The position numbers and the translations under genes were made by a program. Shown one piece after another: positions 9,291 through 16,922 of a stretch of DNA of 64,000 nucleotides. Where the stretch lies: assembly GCF_028435365.1 (NCBI RefSeq), contig NZ_JAGTJJ010000015.1, positions 62,001 through 126,000 of the forward strand. Direction: 5' to 3'. This DNA comes from Polyangium jinanense. Its GTDB lineage: Bacteria > Myxococcota > Polyangia > Polyangiales > Polyangiaceae. Position 1 is the first letter of the stretch; the number at the start of each line of letters is the position of its first letter. The notes under the pieces were generated by a model, which was given only the letters and a program-made list of their open reading frames with translations, ran no database searches and was not told the origin of the DNA.

Positions 9291-10626
9291 GGATGCCCGA
9301 GAGGGTCGGCGCGACGTCGAGATCGATCGCGACGCGTGGCGTGGGCCGGAACGAGACGCCGAGCCTCGGCAGGACGACCCACGGGTAGACGAGCGGCCGC
9401 ACGCCCCCGGAGAACCAGCTCGGCTCTTCGTAGGCCCCGTAATGGTCGACGTCCTTGTCGAGCTGGTTGCAGTAGCGGAAGCTGCCCGGTGGATCGTTCG
9501 GCGCGGTGCAAGGCCGGTACGTGTACGGATCCGCAGGCGCAAAGCCGGGCGGATAAGCCTGCGTGCGATAGAGGCCGCCGAGGAAGGTGTAGCCGACACC
9601 GAGGCCGCCGCCGATGCGGAAGCGGAAGCGCTGCGCGCGATCGAGCGGGATGTTCCATACGAGCTCGAACGATGCCTGCAGGGAGGAGAGATCGGCCCAG
9701 ACGATCTCGTACTCCGTGTCGGGCGTGCCGCGCGGCTTGAAGGGCGTGGGCTGGAGGAAGAAGGCCGCGTATCCGAGCGTGAACGTGATGTCGAGGTTGC
9801 CCGAGGGGCGCACGAGCGAGAGCGCTCCGCCCGGCGCGATCACGGTCCGCCCGCCGTCGCCGAAGATGTTCATGGCGAACTGCGGGATGACGTAGCCGCG
9901 GTACGCAGCGCCGAGCCAGAGGCGCGGCTCCTTCGATGGGACCGCGGGCGCGGGCGCGGCCGAAGATCCGAGCGACGCGAGATCGAGCTTGACGACACGG
10001 CGCTCGCGCTCGTCGAGGGTGATCGTTTCCTTGCGCTCCTTGCGGCCCTTGGCCTTCATCACGACGGCGAGCTCGTCGCCGGGATCGACCTTCTGCGGCT
10101 CGTTCGGCTGCTCGACGGGCTCGCCGTCGATCGTGATGACGACGTCCTCGTAGCCCTTCGGGATCACGAAGGAGAGCGTGGGAATGCGGGCCTCGACGTC
10201 GCGCAGCTTGCGTTTGGCGGTCTGGATGGCCGCGCGATCGCCGCGGGTGTGGCTCCGATCCGGCGGCTCCTCGGCGACAACACCGTAGAGGGCGCTCGCC
10301 TGGAGGAGCTCGGCCGCCATCTCGTAACAGCCCGCGAGCGCGACCGCGGTCTCGGGCCGATGCCGGATGCCCTCGGCCTCTTCGAGCAGCGGGACGGCGT
10401 CGCCGCATTCGCCCTTCCGGGCAAGCGCGATCCCCTTCTGGGCCTGCGCATCCCCGGGCGCGGCGCGCGCGGATGCGGAGGAAAACCCGGCAGCGGCGGC
10501 GAGACCGACACCGAGCAGGCGGCGGATCCACGTCGGCCCGGGACGATCCGGGCCTGTTCGTCGGTCGCGACCTGCGGCGCTGGGACGCCTCTTCGGCATG
10601 GCTCGGTCGATCGCGCGGGCTGCCAT
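9259..10626 (-). CDS. TPR/PEGA-like protein with C-terminal beta-barrel-like domain
   Basis: 455 residues. An N-terminal basic region and hydrophobic stretch ending in SARAAP look like a long signal peptide. If translation starts at the internal ATG near 10599, the signal is more normal. Residues about 60-150 form TPR-like helices (QKGIALARKGECGDAVPLLEEAE), about 160-240 a PEGA-like beta domain (VVITIDGEPV), and the rest alternating strands with many aromatic residues, ending in GLGVRFGL, like an outer-membrane barrel. Proteins with a TPR front end and a barrel-like tail recur in Polyangiales, but I cannot assign a function. The 3' end overlaps the convergent protease gene. Confidence 0.7.
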   Translation of the reverse strand: MAARAIDRAMPKRRPSAAGRDRRTGPDRPGPTWIRRLLGVGLAAAAGFSSASARAAPGDAQAQKGIALARKGECGDAVPLLEEAEGIRHRPETAVALAGCYEMAAELLQASALYGVVAEEPPDRSHTRGDRAAIQTAKRKLRDVEARIPTLSFVIPKGYEDVVITIDGEPVEQPNEPQKVDPGDELAVVMKAKGRKERKETITLDERERRVVKLDLASLGSSAAPAPAVPSKEPRLWLGAAYRGYVIPQFAMNIFGDGGRTVIAPGGALSLVRPSGNLDITFTLGYAAFFLQPTPFKPRGTPDTEYEIVWADLSSLQASFELVWNIPLDRAQRFRFRIGGGLGVGYTFLGGLYRTQAYPPGFAPADPYTYRPCTAPNDPPGSFRYCNQLDKDVDHYGAYEEPSWFSGGVRPLVYPWVVLPRLGVSFRPTPRVAIDLDVAPTLSGILTGLGVRFGL

Positions 10627-10792
10627 CGCCCTCGCCGGTCCGCATCCTACGCGGCCCCGAGCAGCCGTGCCGACAAAGTTACCACCGGCCTCATCCGGCG
10701 GCCTCCGAGGGTGACCCCGGGTCCGGCCCCGACCGTCCGGTGGTGAGATTCCCCGCCCGAGTAAGAAAACGATGGGCCGCGAGTTTTCCTGC

Positions 10793-10822
10793 TTCGACGT
10801 CCCCGAGTGACGCTTGTAATCT
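10793..10822 (+). promoter_or_regulatory. Possible promoter of the RlmD-RluA fusion gene
   Basis: TTCGAC (10793-10798), an 18-bp spacer and TAATCT (10817-10822), then seven bases to the ATG at 10830. No Shine-Dalgarno is present, so a leaderless message starting at or beside the ATG is likely. Confidence 0.4.
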
Positions 10823-10829
10823 ACCGCTG

Positions 10830-13250
10830 ATGGACCCAGGCGCAGGGAAAAACGGGCCGAACGGTCCCGATAACACCCCCGGGGCCGCAGGTACCGGGCG
10901 GGGTATTCTTTCGAATCCCACGCGTCGGACCCTGCGAGCCGGCGAAATCCCGTCGACGATGATCGAGTGCGTGCACGCCGAGCAATGCGGCGGCTGCCCG
11001 CTCATCGGGATGGACTACGCCCAGCAGCTCACGACGAAGCGCGCACGTGTGGTGAGCGCGATCGTGCACTACCCGGCGCTCGAGCTTCTGTATACGCGCC
11101 AGGTCGTGCCCGGCGATCAGATCGTGGGCTACCGCGGCCGCGCGAAGCTCATCGTGTCGTCGACGGGCGGGATCGGCCTCTACGGCCGCTCCGGCAACCA
11201 CGACGTGATCGACATCCCGAACTGTCGCGTGCTCGCGCCCGCGCTCGCGGAGGTGACGACGATGCTGCGTGGGCTCATCGCGTCGCCGCCGCCGGAGGCC
11301 CGCGGGCTGCTCTTGCCGTACGATCCGCACGGCGGCGGCGTGCTCCGCGCGATCGATCTGCGCGAGGTGCACATGCCGAGCACGACGGCGCTGCCGGAGA
11401 CGACGACGACCGCACAAGGCAACCGCGTCGGTGTGCTGCTCACGTTCGTGCTGCAGCGAGATCGTGTGCCCTCGCGCGACGAGCTCAAGGAGGCGGGGCG
11501 CGCGCTCCGGTCGCTCTTGCCGCGCGTCGTGGGCATCGCGGCGAACCTGCACGAGGCGGACGCGCCGCAGATCCTCGGGCCGGAGACGATGGTGCTCGAC
11601 GGCGTGCCGCACGCCGAGGATCGCATCGGGCCGACGTACCACGTGGCCTCGTTCGGCTCGTTCGTGCAGGTGCACCGCGGCCAGGCGTCGCGCGTGCACG
11701 CGCTCATCACGCGCGAGATCGCCTCGCTCGACATGCAGCTCCTGATCGACGAGACGGGCACGAACCGCAGGCAGCCGCGCGTCCTCGATCTCTACGGCGG
11801 CTCGGGCGCGATCTCGATCGCGCTGTCGCACGCGAAGAACATCGTGACGATGGTGGAGTCGTTCGCGCCCGCGGTGCAAAACGCGCGCGCGGCGGCCGAA
11901 GCGCAGGGGCTCGGCAAGCTCGACGCGCGCGTCGGCGACGCGGCCGACGTGGTGAACTCGCTGCTCGCGAACAACGAGAAGTTCGACGCCGTGGTGATGA
12001 ACCCGCCGCGTCGCGGGGTCTCACCCGCGGCGCGCGAGGCCATCGCCCGCCTCGGCGCGCCGCTCTGCATCTACGTCTCGTGCGACCCCGACACGCTCGC
12101 ACGCGACCTCGATCACTTCAGCCGCCTCGGCTACACGTCGAGCGAACTCATTCCGATCGACATGATCCCTCTGACGGAAGAGGTCGAGACGGTCGCCGTG
12201 CTCAAGCGCGCCCCGCCCGCGCAGCCGCGCGTGATCTACGAGGACGACGACGTCATCGTCGTCGAGAAGGGCCCGCATGAGCCGGTCGAGAACCAACCGG
12301 AGTACCTTGGCTCGCTCATGCAGCGCTGTCTGCGGCTGCCCGGCGTGTCGAACCTCAAGGTGGTGAACAAGCTCGACACGGGCACGAGCGGCCTCTGCAT
12401 CTTCGCGCGCAACGAGGTGGCGCGGCAGCTCTGGACGACGGCGCTCGCCACGAGCGGCCGGCTCATCTACCTCGTCGCCGCGAAGGGCGTCACGCCGACG
12501 AAGGGCGCCATCGCGCGTGATCTTCGCGAGGGCGGCCGCAGCTACATGGCGAGGACGCGGTACCGCCGCCTCGCCGTCGCTTCGGGCCACTCGATCCTGC
12601 GCGTGATCCCCGACGGGCACAGGCCGCATCAGATCCGCCGCCACCTCGCGGCGATCGGGCATCCCGTGCTCGGCGACGAGCGCTACGGCCACGTGCCCAC
12701 GAACCGCTACTTCGAGGAGAAGCACGGCCTCGATCGCTCGTTCGTGCACCTCATCCGCATCGAGATCGTGCATCCGCGCACGGGCGCGAAGCTACTCATC
12801 GAGTCGACGCTGCCGGGCGATCTGCGCGCGTCGCTCGAGCGCGCGACGGGTTCGTCCGTGATCAAGTTCCTCGAGCAGAAGCACGCGCTCGGCGAGAACC
12901 GGGCTTCGTCGATGCTGCCCGGAGAGCCGTCGACCGCGCCCATGCCGCCGCCGCGTCCGCTCGATCGGAACTCGCAGCCCGCGATCGGTCCGATGCCGAA
13001 CGATCTCGCCCCGCCGCCGCCCTCGTACCCGCCGGACTCGCTCGCCGAGCCGATGTCGTACGCGTCGCCCGACTCATTCGCGGCGCCGCCGTCGTACGCC
13101 ACGCAGACCGCCTACGCGCAGCCGCCGTCGTACGCCCCGCCGGGCGGCCTCCCCTCGCCGACCATCACGGAGGCGCCGACCGAGCACGTACCCGAGCTCG
13201 ACGAGTCTCCCCGCACGATCCGTCACGCCATCGTCTCCGACGACGACTGA
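10830..13250 (+). CDS. RlmD-type rRNA uracil-C5 methyltransferase fused to RluA-type pseudouridine synthase
   Basis: 806 residues, two enzymes in one chain. Residues about 44-455 are a RumA/RlmD-type SAM-dependent methyltransferase. It has the Fe-S cluster Cys set CVHAEQCGGC plus the Cys in IPNCRVL, the SAM loop LDLYGGSGAI near 319, and the catalytic Cys in YVSCDPDTLARDL near 416. It lacks the N-terminal TRAM domain usual for RlmD. Residues about 467-680 are a RluA-type pseudouridine synthase with the catalytic Asp in NKLDTGTSG near 513 (family consensus HRLD) and HRPHQIRRHLA near 597. A Pro/Tyr-rich tail of about 120 residues follows. Start: ATG 10830 fits a leaderless promoter, but codons up to the ATG at 10959 have weaker GC bias, so 10959 is an alternative. 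Both domains should act on ribosomal RNA. Confidence 0.88.
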   Translation: MDPGAGKNGPNGPDNTPGAAGTGRGILSNPTRRTLRAGEIPSTMIECVHAEQCGGCPLIGMDYAQQLTTKRARVVSAIVHYPALELLYTRQVVPGDQIVGYRGRAKLIVSSTGGIGLYGRSGNHDVIDIPNCRVLAPALAEVTTMLRGLIASPPPEARGLLLPYDPHGGGVLRAIDLREVHMPSTTALPETTTTAQGNRVGVLLTFVLQRDRVPSRDELKEAGRALRSLLPRVVGIAANLHEADAPQILGPETMVLDGVPHAEDRIGPTYHVASFGSFVQVHRGQASRVHALITREIASLDMQLLIDETGTNRRQPRVLDLYGGSGAISIALSHAKNIVTMVESFAPAVQNARAAAEAQGLGKLDARVGDAADVVNSLLANNEKFDAVVMNPPRRGVSPAAREAIARLGAPLCIYVSCDPDTLARDLDHFSRLGYTSSELIPIDMIPLTEEVETVAVLKRAPPAQPRVIYEDDDVIVVEKGPHEPVENQPEYLGSLMQRCLRLPGVSNLKVVNKLDTGTSGLCIFARNEVARQLWTTALATSGRLIYLVAAKGVTPTKGAIARDLREGGRSYMARTRYRRLAVASGHSILRVIPDGHRPHQIRRHLAAIGHPVLGDERYGHVPTNRYFEEKHGLDRSFVHLIRIEIVHPRTGAKLLIESTLPGDLRASLERATGSSVIKFLEQKHALGENRASSMLPGEPSTAPMPPPRPLDRNSQPAIGPMPNDLAPPPPSYPPDSLAEPMSYASPDSFAAPPSYATQTAYAQPPSYAPPGGLPSPTITEAPTEHVPELDESPRTIRHAIVSDDD

Positions 13251-13297
13251 GCGGACCTGACCAAACTACATACCGCCCGCAAAAGTCCACGATCTGG

Positions 13298-13303
13298 TAG
13301 GCT
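13298..13303 (+). promoter_or_regulatory. -10-like TAGGCT six bases before the HD-GYP gene
   Basis: TAGGCT followed by CGCGCC and the GTG start at 13310. No ribosome site is present and the -35 region is not convincing. It fits the leaderless pattern seen at other genes here. Confidence 0.35.
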
Positions 13304-13309
13304 CGCGCC

Positions 13310-14800
13310 GTGCCGTCCCAACTCACGGAAGAGCGCCCGCGTATCCTCGTCGTCGACGACGAGAAGGTCATCCGCGACATGCTGGCGGATTTCCTGGGCA
13401 TGGAGGGCTACATCGTCCGCACCGCCGAGGACGGCTCCGCCGCGCTCGGGGAGCTCACGAAGTCGCACTACGACCTCATCATCAGCGACCTCAAGATGCC
13501 GAAGATGGGCGGCATCGCGCTGCTCGACGAGATCGGCAAGACCGCGCCCGACGCGCTGACCGTGATCATGACGGGGTTCGGCACGGTCGAGACCGCGATC
13601 GACGCGATGAAGCGCGGCGCATACGACTACGTGCTCAAGCCCTTCAAGCTCGACGAGGTGATCCACGTCGTGCAGCGCGGCCTCGAGAAGCAACGCATGG
13701 CCGCGGAGAACCTGCGGCTGCGCGAGGCGCTCGGGCTGTACAAGGTCAGCGAGGCCATCCAGGCGAGCCTCTCGCTCGATCAGGTGCTCGAGACCGTGGC
13801 CGACAGTTGCCTCTCGGAGGTGCGCAGCGATCTCGTCTCGACGTGGCTCGACAACGGCGAGGGCGGGCTCTTCGAAAGGCAGCACATCCGCGGACCTCTG
13901 CTGCCCGAGGACGCGGCGATCGGCGTGCTCGATCACGACAAGATCGCCGAGCACCTGCGCACCGAGGCGACGCTCCTCGAGCAAGGGCCGCGCGGGCTCA
14001 AGTTCTTCTCGGCGCCGCCCGAGGTGCCGCTCTACTCGATCGTCGCGGTGCCGCTGCGCATCGGCCAGCGGTTCATGGGGTTCATCGCGCTCGGCTCGTT
14101 CTCGAAGGGACGGCGCTTCGACGAGGGGCAACGCAAGCTCCTCAGCATCATCGCCTCGCGCGCTGCCGCTGCGATCGAGAACGCGCGCCTCTACCAGGAT
14201 CTGCAGGCGACGTTCCAGCAGACGATCCAGGGCCTCGCGAAGGCCATCGACAAGATGGATCGGTACACCTCGGGCCACTCGGATCGCGTCGCGCTCTACG
14301 CCGTCTTCCTCGCCAGGCAGCTCGGCCTCTCCGCCTACGAGGTGGAGATCGTCCGGCAGAGCGCGCTCATGCACGACATCGGCAAGATCGGCTGCGTGCT
14401 CAACCTCAACAAGCCCGGCAAGCTCACGCAGGACGAGTACGAGGTCTTCAAGAAGCACCCGGTCTTCGGCCGCGACATCCTCGATCCCATCAAGTTCTTG
14501 CACCCGCTCATCCCGGGCGTACACCTGCATCACGAGCGCTGGGACGGGCGCGGATATCCGCTCAAGTTGAAGGGCAACGAGATCCCCATCATCGCGCGCA
14601 TCATCGCCGTGGCCGACACGTACGACGCCATGACGAGTGACAGATCCTATCGCCGCGCGCTGCCGCACGAGGTCGCCGTGGCCGAGATCGAGCGCTGCTC
14701 CGGCTCGCAGTTCGATCCCGAGGTCGCCGCGAACTTCACCGAGAACATCGAGGGCTACCGCGACGAGCGGCGGAGCGCCGGAGACAAGGTGCCGGAGTAG
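13310..14800 (+). CDS. REC-GAF-HD-GYP response regulator, c-di-GMP phosphodiesterase
   Basis: 496 residues. The receiver domain is at about 11-125, with acidic residues in VVDDEK, the phospho-accepting Asp in LIISDLKMP and the Lys in LKPFKL. A GAF-like domain lies at about 150-300 and an HD-GYP domain at about 318-480, with MHDIGKIG and the diagnostic HHERWDGRGYP. HD-GYP enzymes hydrolyse cyclic di-GMP to pGpG or GMP; both the metal-binding and the GYP motifs are intact, so activity is expected, probably gated by phosphorylation and the GAF ligand. No partner histidine kinase is adjacent. The last base of its TAG stop is the first base of the GTG of lipB, so lipB is translationally coupled. 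Confidence 0.92.
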   Translation: MPSQLTEERPRILVVDDEKVIRDMLADFLGMEGYIVRTAEDGSAALGELTKSHYDLIISDLKMPKMGGIALLDEIGKTAPDALTVIMTGFGTVETAIDAMKRGAYDYVLKPFKLDEVIHVVQRGLEKQRMAAENLRLREALGLYKVSEAIQASLSLDQVLETVADSCLSEVRSDLVSTWLDNGEGGLFERQHIRGPLLPEDAAIGVLDHDKIAEHLRTEATLLEQGPRGLKFFSAPPEVPLYSIVAVPLRIGQRFMGFIALGSFSKGRRFDEGQRKLLSIIASRAAAAIENARLYQDLQATFQQTIQGLAKAIDKMDRYTSGHSDRVALYAVFLARQLGLSAYEVEIVRQSALMHDIGKIGCVLNLNKPGKLTQDEYEVFKKHPVFGRDILDPIKFLHPLIPGVHLHHERWDGRGYPLKLKGNEIPIIARIIAVADTYDAMTSDRSYRRALPHEVAVAEIERCSGSQFDPEVAANFTENIEGYRDERRSAGDKVPE

Positions 14801-15597
14801 TGAGCGAGAGACAGGCGAAGGCGTATTTCCTCGGTCGACGGCGCTACGAGCCCATCCACGCGCTGCAGCAGCACCTCGTCTCGCTCCGCGCGGACGGGCA
14901 CATCGAAGACCTCATCCTGCTCGTCGAGCACGAGCCCGTCGTGACGCTCGGCCGCTCCGCCGACGGGGGCAACGTGCTGCTCGGCGAGGAGCGACTCACC
15001 GAGCGTGGCGTCGATCTCGTGCAGACCGGCCGCGGCGGCGACGTGACGTATCACGGGCCCGGACAGCTCGTGTGTTATCCGATCCTCGATCTCAAGCCGG
15101 ATCGATGCGACGTCCGCCGCTACGTCCGATCCCTCGCGGAGGTGATGATCCTCCTCGCGCGCGAGCTCGGCGTGGAGTCGGGCGTCGTCGATGGGCTCAT
15201 CGGCGTGTGGGTCGATCGCGAAAAGCCCGGCGAGTGGGCCGGCGCGCCCTGGGCCAGCGAGATCGCGAAGCTCGGCGCGATCGGCGTGCGCCTCTCGCGA
15301 TGGGTCACGATGCACGGCTTCGCGCTCAACCTGTCCGTGGATCTCAACGGCTTCGGCATGATCGTCCCGTGCGGAATCCGCGACCACGGCGTCACGTCGA
15401 TCGAGGAGCTCGTCGGCCGCGCGCCTGCCGTGCGTGACGTCGCGCTCGGGTGCCACGCGCTCCTTTCGCGCGGGCTCGAACTTTCCGTCGCGCGGGTAGA
15501 GGACATCTCGGACGTATCCGATCTCGAGGCCGCGCTCTCGGGGCAGGCCCGAGCATCTTTTGGCCCCGCAGAGCAAGAAAAACCCGCCGCCGGCTGA
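14800..15597 (+). CDS. lipB: Lipoyl(octanoyl) transferase LipB
   Basis: 265 residues. It transfers octanoyl from acyl carrier protein to the lipoyl domains of pyruvate and 2-oxoglutarate dehydrogenases and to GcvH. Family landmarks: LVEHEPVVTLGRSA, the TGRGGDVTYHGPGQLVCYP block, the Lys in AKLGAIGVR and the catalytic Cys in VPCGIRDHGVTS near residue 191. Start and stop overlap the HD-GYP gene as TAGTG. The C-terminal 40 residues extend past the usual end and carry no motif. No lipA gene is seen next to it. Pairing with a c-di-GMP phosphodiesterase is not functionally obvious and may just reflect compact packing. Confidence 0.93.
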   Translation: MSERQAKAYFLGRRRYEPIHALQQHLVSLRADGHIEDLILLVEHEPVVTLGRSADGGNVLLGEERLTERGVDLVQTGRGGDVTYHGPGQLVCYPILDLKPDRCDVRRYVRSLAEVMILLARELGVESGVVDGLIGVWVDREKPGEWAGAPWASEIAKLGAIGVRLSRWVTMHGFALNLSVDLNGFGMIVPCGIRDHGVTSIEELVGRAPAVRDVALGCHALLSRGLELSVARVEDISDVSDLEAALSGQARASFGPAEQEKPAAG

Positions 15598-15634
15598 TTC
15601 CGCACGAGGTCGCTTCGTGCGATCCTCGTAGCCC

Positions 15635-15862
15635 GTGGGGTCTGCTTCTTCGCCTCCGCCTCCCCAGGTCTCCGTCTCTCCGACGTCGGCCGATCCCTCA
15701 TCGGATCGCTGCCCGCGGTGCGGCGGCCGGGCGACGCCGCTGCGGCGACGGAAAAACCCCTTCCTCGACGGGCTCGACATCGCCGTCGTCTGCGAGGACT
15801 GCGGCCTCTCGTTCCCGGCCAAGCCACCCCCGCCCCCGCCCTCGGGTCGGCCTCCCTGGTGA
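15635..15862 (+). CDS. Small zinc-ribbon protein
   Basis: 75 residues from a GTG. The middle has two CxxC knuckles, CPRCGG and CEDCG, about 30 residues apart, giving a one-domain zinc ribbon; both ends are Pro/Ser-rich. It starts 38 nt after lipB and ends just before the 52-bp repeat array. I cannot assign a role. The frame could be fortuitous in such GC-rich DNA, but the spacing of the Cys pairs argues for a real protein. Confidence 0.5.
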   Translation: MGSASSPPPPQVSVSPTSADPSSDRCPRCGGRATPLRRRKNPFLDGLDIAVVCEDCGLSFPAKPPPPPPSGRPPW

Positions 15863-15872
15863 AGCGCCCCAA

Positions 15873-16185
15873 AATCGGGTCTACGCTTGGGGCTTCGGGT
15901 CGCCTCACGGCGCCCTTCGCCCCAAATCGGGTCTACGCTTGGGGCTTCGGGTCGCCTCACGGCGCCCTTCGCCCCAAATCGGGTCTACGCTTGGGGCTTC
16001 GGGTCGCCTCACGGCGCCCTTCGCCCCAAAATCGGGTCTACGCTTGGGGCTTCGGGTCGCCTCACGGCGCCCTTCGCCCCAAATCGGGTCTACGCTTGGG
16101 GCTTCGGGTCGCCTCACGGCGCCCTTCGCCCCAAATCGGGTCTACGCTTGGGGCTTCGGGTCGCCTCACGGCGCCCTTCGCCCCA
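15873..16185. repeat. Six tandem copies of a 52-bp unit
   Basis: Copies begin at 15873, 15925, 15977, 16030, 16082 and 16134. All look identical except for one extra A before copy 4. Each unit contains TTGGGGC and its complement GCCCCAA about 25 bases apart, so each can fold on itself. Because 52 is not a multiple of three and the unit has no stops, open frames run through it in several phases; these are not genes. The array fills most of the 369-bp gap between the zinc-ribbon gene and the NiCoT-like gene. There are no unique spacers, so it is not a CRISPR array. Confidence 0.95.
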
Positions 16186-16218
16186 AACCCCACGTAACAC
16201 AGATGGATCACGCTGTGC

Positions 16219-16224
16219 TACGGT
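16219..16224 (+). promoter_or_regulatory. -10-like TACGGT seven bases before the NiCoT-like gene
   Basis: TACGGT, then seven bases to the ATG at 16232, and no ribosome site. It lies 33 bp after the end of the tandem repeats, so the array abuts the promoter. The -35 region is weak. Confidence 0.35.
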
Positions 16225-16231
16225 GCGCGCC

Positions 16232-16840
16232 ATGTCCGTCGTGGCAGCGAGCGTCCTCGGCCTTGGTCTCGGGCTCAAGCATGCGTTCGAGGCAGATCAT
16301 GTCGCAGCCGTGTGCACCTTCGTGGCGCGCGGCGGGACGGTCGCGCGTGCGGCCTGGTCCGGGGCGCTCTGGGGGCTCGGGCACGGGGCCGTGATGGTCC
16401 TCGTCGGCGGCGCGCTCGTGGCCTCGGGCGCGACCGTGCCCCCCTCGATCGCCCTCGCCCTCGACATCGCCGTGGCCGTGATGCTGGTCGGGCTCGGGAT
16501 CGGCGCACTCGTGTCGCGCCGGCAAAAGGTCGCGGAGGACAGCGCGCCTCCGAAGACGGTCAAGCGGCCGCTTCTGGTCGGGCTCGTGCACGGCGCCTCC
16601 GGGACGGCGGCGCTCACGCTGCTCGTCGCGAGCACGATGCAGGCGCGCACGGCGGCGCTGGTCTTCGTGGGTGTCTTCGGGCTCGCGTCGGTGATCGGCA
16701 TGGCGCTCATCGCGGCGCTCGTGGCCTGGCCGATGCGCTCGCTCACCCGCGTCGCCCCGTCGCTCGGCCCGCGTCTGCAGGCCCTCGCCGGCCTCGGCTC
16801 GATCGCGGCCGGGATCGCCGTGGCGTCGACGGTGATTTGA
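16232..16840 (+). CDS. NiCoT/UreH-like nickel-cobalt transporter family protein
   Basis: 202 residues, about six hydrophobic helices. The first helix carries KHAFEADHVAAV, close to the HAxDADH metal signature of the NiCoT/NicO/UreH superfamily, and the second carries LGHGAVMV, matching the family's LGHS-type motif. These inner-membrane proteins take up or export Ni2+ or Co2+. It is shorter than classic NixA (about 330 residues) and nearer to the UreH-like group. No urease or hydrogenase genes are in the window, so the metal and direction are open. Confidence 0.7.
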   Translation: MSVVAASVLGLGLGLKHAFEADHVAAVCTFVARGGTVARAAWSGALWGLGHGAVMVLVGGALVASGATVPPSIALALDIAVAVMLVGLGIGALVSRRQKVAEDSAPPKTVKRPLLVGLVHGASGTAALTLLVASTMQARTAALVFVGVFGLASVIGMALIAALVAWPMRSLTRVAPSLGPRLQALAGLGSIAAGIAVASTVI

Positions 16841-16922
16841 CGGGCGAACGGCGCAAAAGAAGCCTCGGATCGATCGCTCGCCCGTGCAGCGCCGACCGAA
16901 AATCAGCTAAGAAGGGCGCCAC

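Noticed and set aside
15873..16185. CRISPR-like repeat array
   Set aside because: The copies are contiguous with no unique spacers and no cas genes are nearby; it is a plain tandem repeat.
15450..16394. Open frames running through the 52-bp repeats
   Set aside because: The unit lacks stops and is not a multiple of three, so several frames stay open; none has a start signal or domain.
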